NCBI GenBank assembly: GCA_003971905.1
Contig: RSEE01000039.1
Coordinates: 248,001 to 312,000, forward strand
Source of the DNA: Moniliella sp. 'wahieum'
Lineage: Eukaryota > Basidiomycota > Moniliellomycetes > Moniliellales > Moniliellaceae
Reading direction: 5' to 3'
DNA: 64,000 nucleotides
Below are positions 22,973 to 34,100 of this stretch, piece by piece. The number at the start of each line of letters is the position of its first letter. Position 1 is the first letter of the stretch. A program made the translations under genes and the position numbers. A model generated the notes under the pieces. The model worked only from the letters and a program-made list of their open reading frames with translations. It did not search any database and was not told the origin of the DNA.

Positions 22973-23298
22973 TCAAAAGGCAGAACAATTTCTCTTTTCC
23001 AACACTGTCGGCCACGAGAGAGGGCGCTTCTATGCAATTATCCGATCAATTGTGTACCGCTTTTCAGCGCTTATCATTGGCGTTTGGTCTGGGTCATGGA
23101 GGATCTTCCATGGATGGAGGCCCATAGAGTTTTCCGGGGGAACAGGCCCGTGCGAGGTCGACAGAATCAGGAGACAAAGAATCCTAGATGACAATGAGAA
23201 AGTGTGGTTGCTGTGATATATGATGAGGGCAGTTGGACTGCTACGAATGGGACAAGGGGAAGCCGGAATCAATGGGAAAGGGGACAAGACTGGTCGAC
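22973..23298. other. intergenic, nothing seen
   Basis: 326 bp between the candidate gene and the hypothetical protein locus. No convincing signal. Confidence 0.35.
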
Positions 23299-23940
23299 CT
23301 ACTTGGTCCCATTCTTGGTGGAGGAGTTCTGCTTTTGTACCCGGCGTTGGCCCAGGATGTCCGACTCGCTCTCCATCGGAGCCGGGGACCCCCAGGGAGT
23401 GGTACGAGGAACGCCAGGTGTAGGATCAAAGGGAGAAACTGACCGCCCTCCAGTCGGTCCTGAGTACGTGTGGGCCGCAAGGGATGCCTCCTCACCCGGG
23501 GCTCGAGGAGAGGCGTGGATATGACCCTGATGCTCCCACAGATTCGTACCATCCACAGTAAAGACCCCGGCAGGTGAGTCCCACTGCGCTGCTACCCCCT
23601 GGCGGCCCGACTTGCTCTTGGCGCCACCGCCAAAGGCCCAGTCATCCGTGTCATCCTGACGCAGCGGATCATTGTATGCGGTAGCGAACATACCGGTGAC
23701 GGAGTGGATCGGCGCACCAGAGAAGGTATTGGCACCGAGAGGGATCCCTGCCCCGAGCCAAGGCGCGTCCGACGTGGCTTCGTCTTGCCCTGATCCACCT
23801 TGGCTGCCCGCCGCGCCGGATGCGGGTCCGCGTACCACAGGCGATGTGTGAAGAAGGTTGCTGCGCACTTGGGATAGCGCACGCTGGGCATGCGCCTGAG
23901 CGGAGGAGAACGTGGCAACGTGCCGCAGTGCCAATGCCAT
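23299..23940 (-). CDS. hypothetical protein with mitochondrial-presequence-like N-terminus
   Basis: An uninterrupted frame; I choose the ATG at 23940 because the protein then opens MALALRHVATFSSAQAHAQR, an Ala/Arg/Ser-rich, acid-free amphipathic stretch typical of a mitochondrial presequence. The rest is about 190 residues, rich in Gly, Ser, Pro and Asp, with APWLGAGIPLGANTFSGAP, DDWAFGGGAKSKSG and GVFTVDGTNLWEHQGHIH. No membrane segment or known catalytic motif. The frame also extends upstream to 24045 without a better start. It is divergent from SEC22 with less than 300 bp between start codons, so they probably share a promoter region. Function unknown. Confidence 0.55.
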   Translation of the reverse strand: MALALRHVATFSSAQAHAQRALSQVRSNLLHTSPVVRGPASGAAGSQGGSGQDEATSDAPWLGAGIPLGANTFSGAPIHSVTGMFATAYNDPLRQDDTDDWAFGGGAKSKSGRQGVAAQWDSPAGVFTVDGTNLWEHQGHIHASPRAPGEEASLAAHTYSGPTGGRSVSPFDPTPGVPRTTPWGSPAPMESESDILGQRRVQKQNSSTKNGTK

Positions 23941-24218
23941 CTTGGCCGACGTGGGGGTAGAGGCGAGGTGGAAGCAGGACGACCGATAAACGAGCCTGCG
24001 CGGCCAGCATAAACCCATGGGGCATCCGGGGGCCCCAATTGCCACCTGGCGATAGCTGGTTTGGGACAGGGTGAAATTTGAGATGTGAGACGTTACCTAA
24101 TCTCCCAGCCCCGCGGCGCCCCCAACGCCCCCCAGTCCGCGCTTCACAGTCCACGGGCCAGGCGCGACGTGGAAGCGGCACCCACACACCATTGCCGCCT
24201 CCTCTCCCCTGTCCTGGC

Positions 24219-24967
24219 ATGGTGCGTGGTACGCTCATCGCGCGTGTCAGCGACGGCCTCCCGCTTGCGCAGAGCAGTGATGACCAGAACTCGGCCCAGC
24301 TCGCCGAGTACGCGGCCCAGGCCAAGCTTGTCGTTCGCCGCCTTGGTCCCGGGAGCGAGCCTCGGTGCAGCATCGAAAGCGGTGCCATGACCCTTCATTA
24401 CCTTGTCCGTCCTCCTGCTCCCGACCCAGCGGCGGTAGTATATGTGGCCATCTGCGAAAAATCGTATCCGCGCAAGCTGGCCTTCGCCTACCTCGAGGAA
24501 CTGGCTGTCGAGTTTGGCCAGTCGCATGGACCCCAAGTGGCCCAGCGCACCCTTCGACCGTATGCGTTTGTCGCGTTTGACACATTTATCCAACGCACCA
24601 CCCGACTCTATGCCGATGCCCGCACCGCCCAATCGGCCAAGTCGAGCAACCTGGACAAACTCAACGAGGACCTGGCCGATGTAACACGCATCATGACCAA
24701 AAACATGGAGGACCTTCTCTGGCGCGGGACAGTTTGGATCAAATGTCCACCATGTCGAGCTCACTCCGGGATGAGTCGCTGAGGTATCGGAGATCGGCAC
24801 GCAAAATCAACATTGATGCTATGATCCGCAAATGGGCCCCGTACGTAACCCTTTGGGCTTAGGCTGGTGGGAGCGTGACCTGCGTCATACTAACACTTCT
24901 TCTTTCGGTCAGGGTGGGTGCTATTGGGGTTCTGTTTGTGTTTATTGTGTACATCAAGTTCTTCTAA
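24219..24967 (+). CDS. SEC22: R-SNARE Sec22, ER-Golgi vesicle fusion
   Basis: Sec22 acts in COPII and COPI vesicle fusion between ER and Golgi. ATG 24219 starts MVRGTLIARVSDGLPLAQS, a longin domain (about 120 residues, including YVAICEKSYPRKLAFAYLEE). Then comes the R-SNARE helix: NLDKLNEDLADVTRIMTKNM, EDLLWRG with the zero-layer Arg at 24723-24725, and DSLDQMSTMSSSLRDESLRY. RSARKINIDAMIRKWAP precedes a 72-bp intron (24841-24912, GTACGT, branch TACTAAC, GGTCAG), and the C-terminal anchor VGAIGVLFVFIVYIKFF ends at TAA. One G is missing in GGG at 24726-24728 directly after the zero-layer Arg; without it the frame stops early. I take this as an assembly error. Confidence 0.95.
24841..24912 (+). 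other. SEC22 intron
   Basis: GTACGT donor, perfect TACTAAC branch point about 20 nt before the TCAG acceptor, splicing WAP to VGAIGV at the start of the membrane anchor. Confidence 0.9.
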
Positions 24968-25200
24968 CTGCATGTCTTTGACCGAACTCAGTTGACGGCA
25001 CCGTCGAGTTTGGTCGGTCTCCGCCGTAACATGGCTCTCACTACCTATCCAAAAACACCGTCGAACCGTCCTGTCTGCCACTACGGAGGCGCACACGGCT
25101 TCCCAACCTGTCCTGCATTGTGCTGGTAGAGATGATAATATGCACCCGGGATAGGAGAGGGAACCTAGACCTGGATCCTTTGGTGCATTAGCAAGAACAA

Positions 25201-26123
25201 TCACTTCTTAGCGTCCTTGGGTGGCTCCTCCTCCTTGGGCGGCGGAACCAGCTGGTATTCATTGGGCAGGTACGACACGCCCTCGCCCACCTGCTCCCAT
25301 GGAGACGTTCCCTCAAAGTTGCGGAACGCTTGGGTCAGCTGCAATGGCTCCTGCACCACGCGCTTCTTTTCTTCGTCGTACCGCAGCTCGGTGTACCCAG
25401 TCAGAGGGAAATCCTTGCGTAGCGGGTGGCCCTCAAATCCTGCAGATCGAACCGAAGTTAGATTAAAAAAACTCTCTCTCAGAACCAGGCAGGAAAGGGC
25501 GTACCATAGTCGGTCATGATGCGACGCAAGTCCGGGTGGCCAACGAAGAAGATGCCAAACAGATCATACACCTCACGCTCCATCCAGTCCGCCGAACGGA
25601 AAAGACCAGTGGCACTAGGAATGGGCGTCACCTCGTCGCCGTAGGTCTTGACGCGGATCCGCGAGTTAAAGTTGATGGAGAGAAGGTGGTAACGATCTCA
25701 AAGCGTTGCGAACGCGAAGGGAAGTCGACCGCGGTGAGGTCCTGAAGCTGGGTGTACTGGCACTGGGTGTGGTCGCGCAGAAACTCGAGGACGGGGGTGA
25801 CACCGGCTGGGGCAATGTACAGCGTCAACTCGTCCTTGACCACCGTGAATTGCTGGATGAACTTGGGCAGCACGCTGGTAAGGTAGGCGCCGTAGTCATG
25901 GAGCGGCAGGCTGATTGCCTGGTACTTCTCTGCGGGGTTGATGCCGGCGGGCTCGATAAAGGGCGAGTCGGGGTTGACGCGGTCACGCCGGCGGGGTACG
26001 GGGGCTGGGCCAGCACACGCACCGAGGAAGAGAGCGCGCGGGCGGAGAGGCGAGGGGCAACCTGGGGCGCAGCACGCACCGCGGCGCGGACAGCGCGTAC
26101 ACCGAGGGCAGAAGGGCCACCAT
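25201..26123 (-). CDS. NADH:ubiquinone oxidoreductase 30 kDa subunit (NDUFS3/NuoC)
   Basis: Core peripheral-arm subunit of mitochondrial complex I. An Arg/Ala/Ser-rich presequence (ATG at 26123 is the likeliest start) leads to [52 protein letters not shown] and [19 protein letters not shown]. The family signature is [13 protein letters not shown] then [13 protein letters not shown] 65-bp intron (25440-25504, GTACGC) is followed by [43 protein letters not shown] and a Lys-rich end at TGA 25201. One base is missing near 25685 (ACCTTC where VTTLLSIN needs ACCCTTC), and the presequence region also changes frame. Convergent with SEC22. Confidence 0.94.
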
Positions 26124-26470
26124 GGGGCGTCGGCAGGGCGGGGGCGGTGGGGGTGGTGGCTGGCCGTCGCCCCGCCTGCGCCGGGCAGATTCGACCAGGC
26201 GGGGCTGGGCTTCCGTCTCGCGGGCGGGCAGGTGCCGGGGGCCATTACTAACCCGAGCGCACGGGGCGGAATGGATTCTCTAGTGTGCATTTCCGCCTCC
26301 CCGCCCCCGTCGCCTGCGCCACCATTCACCACCATATTCACCACCAACACTCCCCACCACTCACTACCCCCACCACACATCAAGGGCAAATAGATTCATG
26401 AACAAACAACACGATCCGTCCCCCCTCCACCCGTGCAGCAGTCCGAGGGTGGGAAGGATGACTGGAGGGA
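26124..26470. other. intergenic, nothing seen
   Basis: 347 bp holding the complex I gene promoter and the 3' flank of the telobox gene. Short CCACCACC-type runs only. Confidence 0.4.
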
Positions 26471-28689
26471 TCATCTACTTAGAAGGGACAGGATAAAGCA
26501 GATCGGAAATGCCTTGCTTTTGACGTTAGGCTTCCGTGCTGCACCCTCGCCCGAGGCTGGTTCCGGCGCTGACATAGGCGGCGCTGGCTCGGGCGCAGGC
26601 ATAGGCGGCGCTGGTTCCGGAGCTGGAATCGGCGGTGCCGGTGCCGGGTCCAGGGAGGAAAAGCCCCAGGTCCCCGTTTCAACGATTTGCAGCCCTGGTT
26701 GGCCGCATGGGCCGTCGAATCGGATGCGCCATCGGACGTGACAGGAACCTGAGCCTGACTCGTCTCGGCATTCGGAGACGCGTGCTCGGAATGTCGATGC
26801 TTGCGCTTGTGATGCCGACGCTCTTGTGGGGCTCCCCTACATGGCCACCGCAGCGACGGCCTGTTGCTGGGCAGCATTGTTGCATTTGCGCTTGCAGTTG
26901 TACCATATCCCGCCCGGCATCTGACCCCAGCCGCGCATGGGCTGTGCCATCGCGGCTGCTGACGGGCCTTGGGATGGGTCGGGCATGAAGCGCTGCATAT
27001 GCAGCTGCCAAGCATGCATACTGGCCTGGGCCGCCGCCTGGGCCGTCTGGTGGGCCGTGGCATGCAACTGGGTGATCTTGGCATTGTGACGGCGTTGCGA
27101 GCCCGCGTTGCGTCTGCCAGGCACATGTTCGTTGACCGCAGCCGTGTAGGCAGCAGCAGCTTGCTGGGCCTGTAAATGCAATTGCGTTGCGGCTGCAGCG
27201 GACGCAGCAGCTGGGCCTCCATCTGCTGTCGCATCATCGCCGCTTCATCCTCCCCGGCACGAGGCGCCCATCTCATCCGAATCCGCCTTGCGCTTCTTGC
27301 CCTTGCGCTTCTTTTCGGACAGATGCGCCATAGGATCCGTGGCTGGGAGGGGCGGAGGCGGGATAAGCTGCGACAACGGGTCGTGAACTTGGGATGGCGC
27401 ATCTACCGTGCGCTCTTCTTCTGCGTCCCCTTGGCCGTCGGAACGCTGGGACCGACGTCCTCTGCTGCGGCCAGAAGAACTGTTGCGGGTGCCACGCCCA
27501 CGAGAATTCGGCTCCGGTCCACCGAAGTCGCTAGCGTGCCAGCCATTTGCAACGCCTCTTCCAGTGAGGGAACCATTGGCGCGGGTTCGACCATAACACC
27601 CTCCACTGCATCATTCTGCCCGGTGGTACATACCACCGTTAGTGCAAACGAAAGGGAACCAAAGAATGGATCATGGAAAAGTTAACACGTACCCATAGAG
27701 TCTTGTGGAGAATATTCTTCCAAAAGGGAATGGGTTTGCCCGCACGTTTCAGGCGCAACAGCTCATTGCGCGACTTGTCCTTAAGCTGCATATTGTTGCG
27801 TGCAGCCAGCAAAGTGGAGCGCTCGCCTGAAGGTCCATGCCAGCGCAGGACGAGCGCATAGGGCTGAATTCCCGTGTACTCTTGCTTGTACGCACAAATC
27901 TCCTCGATCGACTCGATCAACGCTGCGGTCTCTTCGGCTTGCCATGGCTTGCGGCCATTGGTGTTGCCACCAGTATTGTAAAGAGAACGCTTGGTGGCGT
28001 CCTGGTGAGGCTTCAACTCGTTGTAGAGTGTCGGGTTGGGCGGGAGCGCTCCATAGCCAGCCATTCCGGCCTGTTGCTGCAAAACGTCAAAGCCAGGGGG
28101 GAAAGACCAGCCACTGGGGCAGCCACAGGTGCAACACCGACCTCATTGGCATGATTTTCATCTTGCCCCGAGTCAGCGGCCGCGGCCGCAGCGGCGGCTG
28201 CGGCAGCTGCAGCTGCTGCCAGATGCATCTGTACGTTGAGATCGTACGGTTGCGCAGCCTCTTGGGTTTGGGGCTCCGGCTCAGGCGCTGGCTCAGGTTC
28301 AGGAACGGGATGAGGTTCAAGTTCGGAGGTAGGCTTGGGAACCGACTCGGCCTCATGCCCATGCGCGTGCTGCGGCGCCTCAGGCTTGACGTGGAATTCA
28401 GGTTGCTGCTCATGCGCCGGCTCAAGCGCAGGCGCAGGCTGGGGCTCGGGCGGGGGGCGGGGCCCAACTGGGGGTCAGACGAGAATTGATCCTGCACGGA
28501 GGCCTCGATGTGGTGCTCGGACGCGCCTTGGGGAGCGGGGTTCGACGCGTTGTCTGGAGGGGACGCGTCGTGGGCCACATGGCCCGCCGGCGGAGGAGGG
28601 GGAGAGGGCGGAGGGAGGTTGGGCGGCGGGTCGGGCTGGGCCGCATGATCGGACGCGTCGGGCGCGGTGGCTACGGGCATGTCGGTCAT
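26471..28689 (-). CDS. Myb/SANT protein with telobox-like helix
   Basis: From ATG 28689 (MTDMPVATAPDASDH) a Pro/Glu/Gln-rich N-terminus leads to a poly-Ala tract (28180-28225) and then a single Myb-like domain at about 27955-27770. It reads RKPWQAEETAALIESIEE, ALVLRWHG, and AARNNMQLKDKSRNELLRL, the last matching the telobox pattern (VDLKDKWRN) of TRF/Tbf1/Tay1 proteins, with Ser in place of the usual third Trp. A 77-bp intron (27616-27692, GTACGT, branch CACTAAC) follows KTLW and joins NDAVEGVMVEPAP. The C-terminal half has SLEEALQMAG, a basic block, Gln/Ala-rich stretches and 3-4 copies of a PAPEPAPPM repeat at about 26650-26540. A role at telomeric repeats or in transcription is inferred from the motif only. 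Several frame changes occur; ends are approximate. Confidence 0.65.
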
Positions 28690-29498
28690 GGCCAACGCGC
28701 TGGGGGTGTTGTGCGTGGAGCGTTGCGTGTTGGGCGTTGAACGCGGCAGCAGCTGCCGGGGGGGACGCGACGGATGGGCGGCGGGTGGTGGGGGTAGGGT
28801 TGTACGCGTGGGCAAGGGTTACCGGGTACTGGTTGGGTGTGCAGCCTGGGGCTGGGTCGCCAGTCGTGGTGGTGGAGGGTTATTAATTTGAATCGAACGC
28901 CTGCGCTGAGCAGCCTCTGCTCGCTGCCCCCCTGCCGCCGCATGCAGCCAGGCGTGTACACAACCCTAGTCCTCCGTGTCGCGCGCAGGGAGCACCTGCC
29001 CCCACGTGGCTGTATCCGCCGTCCTTCGGAATGCGGGATTGCACCGAATGGGGGGCGGGTCACGCGCAAGTGAAATAGTGCGACATGGGCGACATGCCCG
29101 CGCTGCAGTCCAGATCTAAGGGCACACCTAGTGGCCGAAGGCCTAACGGGCATACGGGAAGGCGAGTCTGAACTTGCTTGAGCCTAGTATAGAATCCCGC
29201 TTCAATTGCATTATTACTCCCTTGGTATGGATAAGGGAAGTGATAGGTTTCCAACTAGCATCAATCTGCTCTTGAGTCCAAATCCTGGCCAGGATGGTCG
29301 CGTTGGTAACTGCAATGGGGCTGATAGGTGTCATACTTTGTTGTTGCCCGGGTATGCGTGAGAGAGGCAAGAAAGATGCGTGGACGCCGTAATGGCACCG
29401 AGCTGTTATGGGGTAAACAGCTTTTGCTGTTGGGCATGGTGAATGTGAAAAGTTTCCACGGGGTATTAGACTACAGAACGAAGGAGCAGAGACGTGCT
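28690..29498. other. intergenic, no confident gene
   Basis: 0.8 kb between the telobox gene and the HIT gene. A short minus-strand frame at about 29143-29330 (ILARIWTQEQIDASW) looks protein-like but has no partner. GC-rich microsatellite-like sequence near 28760-28880. Confidence 0.35.
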
Positions 29499-30363
29499 TT
29501 ACGAAAGGAAGAACTTGAATGCCACAAAAGTATATGTGCCCCCTCCTGGATGGCCCTGAGGCAACGCATAGACGTTACATCTGGGCGGGGGTTCCAACAA
29601 CGCCACCGCCTGGGACCATGTACAAAACCAGCCCCACCCTTTGAGGTAGTGGGACAATAAAGTATTTGGCCGCGCGCCACCGGTTGCGGAATGGCAATTC
29701 GAGGCAATGGAGGTGGGTATGCTCAACCGAACGAAACGGAGGCAACTGCCCAACGCAACGCAACCCAACGAATCCCAACCCACCCGTTCCCACCGACGCA
29801 ATATCAATGTCAGCAACGTCTCTCTTTGTCCCTTTTTTCCAGTAACCGGGGATGGAACGTACATGAAACCCAAACCGTTCTCCCGCCTCGGTCTCCGGGT
29901 CAGGCCCAGATTGCGAATCCAGCAGCGATGGCAGTCCAGCTTCTGGGTCCGCTCGCTGGGCCCGGGCGATACGCAAAGCGTGTTGGCCAAACGCGTGCAT
30001 CGCACGTACACGTTCTGCGCTCTCGTGCGACACTGGCCAGTGCACCACGTTGTTCCAGTGCTGACGCGGCACCACGAGCAGGTGAATGCGCGCGGCCGGG
30101 GAACGATCGTGAAACGCAATGAACCGTTCGTCTTGCAGCACCACGGCAAACCCTTTTTCGGGCGAAACGTGGCAAAATGGACAGCGCGATTGGACGGCGT
30201 TGGCATAGTTGGCGCTGGTATCGGGGGAGCCCCAGAGGTGTCGGACGAGGTGCCATGGCGAGCCCAGAACTGACCAGAGGCGAGGAAAGAGGAAGGCGCA
30301 CTGAACGCGACCTTCCCCGTTTGACTCGCTGCCAGGTACCGGTAGCAGTGCGTCCTTCGACAT
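29499..30363 (-). CDS. HINT3-like HIT-family nucleotide hydrolase
   Basis: HIT hydrolases cleave adenosine phosphoramidates and related nucleotides. From ATG 30363 (MSKDALLPVPGSES) come RCPFCHVSPEKGFAVVLQ, FIAFHDRSPAARIHLLVVP and QHWNNVVH, then a helical spacer. The HIT histidine triad is in LPPFRSVEHTHLHCLELPF. A 117-bp intron (29746-29862, GTACGT...GGGCAG) interrupts FGFH|LPPF; being a multiple of three and stop-free it can be read through, adding 39 residues that no HIT protein has. After the triad, NRWRAAKYF should continue HYLKGWGWFCTWSQAVALLE, the usual HINT3/aprataxin-like end, but one base is missing near 29660. A shorter frame stops at 29575; I place the real end at 29499. Confidence 0.87.
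29746..29862 (-). other. in-frame 117-bp intron of the HIT gene
   Basis: GTACGT donor and TTGGGCAG acceptor; removal creates GFHLPPF, the normal spacing before the histidine triad. Length divisible by three and without a stop. Confidence 0.85.
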
Positions 30364-30531
30364 GGCCACAGTACGATTGCCAGTCCAAGTTGGCGGGCCC
30401 GCCAGGCGCAAGGTTGCCCCCGACGGGATCCCTACGCCCAGTGGCCCAGAAAGCGGGGCAGTTGCGCGTTACGTGATTCGGTCTCTGAACCATCTGCATG
30501 GGTTTCCAACTGCACTCTGACTCCTCAATAA

Positions 30532-30617
30532 GCCTCTTTGGCTCAGTGGTAAAGCATCTCACTAGTACCATGTGATCCTGGAATGAGAAGATCGGTCGTT
30601 CGATTCGGCCAAGAGGC
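30532..30617 (+). tRNA. tRNA-Thr (AGT) with intron
   Basis: Acceptor halves GCCTCTT and AAGAGGC pair; the D arm contains GGCTCAGTGGTAAAGC; the anticodon stem TCTCA/TGAGA encloses loop CT-AGT-A plus an intron of about 15 nt just after position 37; the T arm is GGTCG TTCGATT CGGCC. A73 follows, then a T6 pol III stop. Anticodon AGT reads threonine codons. Confidence 0.92.
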
Positions 30618-30622
30618 ATGTA

Positions 30623-30628
30623 TTTTTT
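30623..30628 (+). terminator. pol III terminator of tRNA-Thr
   Basis: Run of six T residues 6 nt after the mature tRNA end. Confidence 0.8.
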
Positions 30629-31169
30629 GGCACTTTTTCGCCGCGCCGTTCCCTGCGTCCGGGGCCTGTGTCTGACACCCGATGGATTGACCTCATCAGG
30701 TGGGCTGGTGACCAGGATGACCTTATCCAAAGTTCTGATCGGATCCCCGTGGGTCAACCGCTGCGTCCACCACTTGCATCCGCGTCGGCTACGAATCGAT
30801 TGCAGGGCTGCAAAGAGAATTGGATGGGGAGAAGTTGGGGAGCGGCGGGGATAGGGAAAAGGGGGAAGGCACACCATGATGGCATATGCAACAGGATGGG
30901 ATGGATATAGTTCAAAGGGGTTGAGAAAGTTGATGCGTGCAAATGGAGATCGAATCACCACATGAGGAAACTGGCGCAGTCCTGGGGGCAGTACTGCGCT
31001 GTGTGTGGGGACAGAAGCGAGGCCCGGGCCCAGCCTAAAACAGCAGGCCCAAGGCGAATCAGGACGGGGAAGGGGCCTGGTCAGGAGCCGGGCTGAGGGA
31101 GGTGCGGGAGGAAGGAGACAAACGTTGGGAACGCAGGCGCATGCTCAAAGGGGGTTCGCCGTAGGCGTT
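30629..31169. other. intergenic, nothing seen
   Basis: Only short frames; no repeat or RNA. The 170 bp upstream of the tRNA (30364-30531) is the HIT gene's 5' flank. Confidence 0.35.
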
Positions 31170-34100
31170 TCAGCATCGGGCAGGACACGGGGTCGATGGC
31201 GAGGGTATGGGTGGCGAGGGTGGTAGTAGTCCATCCGGGCCCTTCTTGGATGGAGAGGGAGGAATCGAGGCCCGTCGAGGGAGATGCGGCCGATTGCGGC
31301 GGTTTTGTCTTTTTGCGCCGGCCACGGTGGGAGACAGAATGGGAGGATGCGACAGACTGGGGTCCAGTGGAAGGCGAACCAGACGCCGGAGGTGGACCGG
31401 GGTTAGAGTGGGGCTTGTGGTGCCGGGAGAAAACAGGCGGTGGGCGCCCAGATATGCATAGGAGGAAGATAAGTCCAGGTCGTCGGGGTCCTTATCGGGC
31501 ACGAGGCAAGGTGGGGAGGATAGGCCGGTCGAAAGCAAGGCGGGACTGATCGCCTGGGTTGGTGGTGCCACGTCCTCAGCTTCCTCCTCCACCGGCGTGC
31601 GGGGCAGCACATAAACTTCATGAATAATCGAGGGATCGACAAGGCGAGCCAAGAGCTGCTGAATGTCAGCAGAAAGTGGGACCAAGGAAAGATCCACACG
31701 GCGGTCCAGCTGCTCTTTGGAGGCAGGACCCGCATCCGTCACTCCCTCGGCCTGGAGAGCAGGTGCGTAGAGTGTGCACTGGGGCAAGAGGAATGCCTCT
31801 GGTCCTGCGTGAGCCGTGTTGATCTGAACCACATGATACCGGCACCTGTACCAGACAGCCAGAGCAGTCAGCCAACCAAAGTTTCCAAACAATCAAGTGA
31901 AGAGAATCTCACGTACTGCGAGCGCGTCACGGGACCCTTGCTTTCGTACGACGGATTGGAGGCGATGCGATGGGAATGGCCACCCCTTTGGGTGCCAAGA
32001 AGTCTTTACCGGGGAGACGGGGTTACAGATTTTGTGGCAGCCTTCTTCTGGGAGGTGGTGGGGGTGGCGTGTTGTGGTTGTGCGCTGGTAAGGGTTCAGG
32101 AGGCTGAGTAGTGCTGGGATTTTGCTCGTTCTGAGGCTCAGTAGTGCTGGGATTTTGCTCGTTCTTCTTGTTACTTTCCAGGATCCTCGGTTAGGATTTG
32201 CACCCGAATTACCCAGTTCATCCGGTCCCGTCGTAACTGGCGACTGCGCCCGGAGAAAATGATCGAGATCCACGCCGGGTGACCCCGGAGCAAGGTGGGT
32301 GGGCAGAACGAGCTCTTGCTCCCCAACCTGTTGTTCAACAGGTCCAATCCGAGGACTGCATTCCTCCGGATCCCCTTCCAAGAGACGAGCTATAAACTCC
32401 TCCTCTTCAAGTCCATCCAGGTCAGTTGTAACCGGTGCCTGCTCCAGGGGAGAATGATCGAGAGCGAGGGAAGGAGATCCGATGGGCTCTTCCACGACTG
32501 CAAGAGGCTCAGAAGAACTCGTCTGGACATTTCTGTTCCCCTGCTCCGCTTCCAAAACGCGGTATGGTTTCCACCCTTCCCAGCTCTTTTGAGCTAGTTG
32601 AATCCGTCAACGGGCCCTGTTTCGGAGTATGGTAGAGGGGCGGGGTGGGCTTTTGCGCTACCGCCTCGGCCTCGGGATGGTGTACCTGGGAGTTGCTGCT
32701 CTCCGGGGCTTCATCCCAATCATTCGACGCCTTGGACTCTTCCCGTCTCAGTAGATCTGAGGGAGATGTAACCGACCCCTCATTCGTCAATTGCTCTCCT
32801 CCCAGTCCATCCGAGCTTGTTTCATAAGGTGGCTGTTTCATAGGAGGGGGGTCCAGAGCGAGATGAGAGGATTGTTCCTCCACGGGATGATCCAGGGTGG
32901 GGAGGGGGGCGGGTGGGGCCCTGCACCACCGTCTGGTGCTCAGGAATGTGTTCCTGGACGTTGCTGCTCCCTGGGGTGTCATCCAAGTGACTCGACGCCA
33001 CGGTTTCTTCCCTTCCCAGTAAATCTGAGCCAAAGGCAACCAGCATCTGATTAGTTAATTGCTCCCCTCCCAGCTCATCCGAGTCGGTTTCATCTGGCGG
33101 CTGTTCCAGAGGAGGATGTTCCGAAGCAAAGTGTGAGGACTGTTCCAGCAGGTGGTCCAGCAGGTGGTCCAGGGTGAGGCAGGGGGACAGGGTGGGGTTT
33201 TGCTCGCCCTCGGGGGTGTGAGCCTGGACGTTAATATTCGCCGGGTTATCAGCGCGATCACTCGAAGCCAAGAATTCTTCCCGTCTCAGTAGATCTGAGC
33301 CAGATACAACCGGCACCGGATTTGTTAATTGCACCCCTCCCAGCTCATCCGGCGGCTGTTCCAGAGGAGGATGTTCCGGAGCGAGGTGGGATGACTGTTC
33401 CAGCAGGTGGTCCAAGGTGAGGCGGGGGGACAGGGCGGGGTTTTGCTCGGATTTGGGGCGTGGCGCTGCACGTTGATACTCGCCCGGTTGCCATGCCCAT
33501 CATTCGACACCAAGGATTCTTTCCGTCCCAGTAGATCTGAACCAGATACATCCGGCACCGGATCCGTTAATTGCTCCCCTCCCGGCTCATCCGAGCTGGA
33601 TTCAACTGGCAGCAGTTCTAGAGGAGGATGTTCCGGAATGAGGCGGGCAGACTGTTCCATCACGGGGCGGTCCAGGGTGAGGTCCTGCACACCCCCTTGA
33701 TGCTCAGTAGGATATACATGAAGGTTTCTGTCCCCCTGCTCCTCTTCCCGAAAACACATGGTTGCTTCTTCTCCACCGAAACGAATCCAACCCAGCGGAA
33801 ACCGGTCCATCCTCCAGAGCAGGATGGACCAAGACAGGCGGAGAGGACCAAATCAGGGCTTGATCCATCGACTGAGGCTCGGAAGGGTCTGGTTGGGCGT
33901 TGCTGTTTCCCAGGCTCTCCTGTAACAGACACGGCCTAGACGCGTCCCCTTCCATCTGACGAGAAGCAGACATATCCTGCACCTGTTCCGGGGAATAGGG
34001 GCGAGAGCGGGAGGAGAGGACGAGATGGACTGTTGCTCTACCTCCATTGGCACAGTAACAGCACTGACCTGGATTTGGACCTCGCGCCGGTCCGGGCGCC

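Noticed and set aside
26433-26741. Plus-strand Gly-Ala repeat protein (GGAGSGAGI repeat)
   Set aside because: It is the complement of the PAPEPAP repeat in the minus-strand telobox gene.
29143-29370. Short minus-strand frame with ILARIWTQEQIDASW
   Set aside because: Protein-like for about 45 residues but with no start, splice partner or recognised family.
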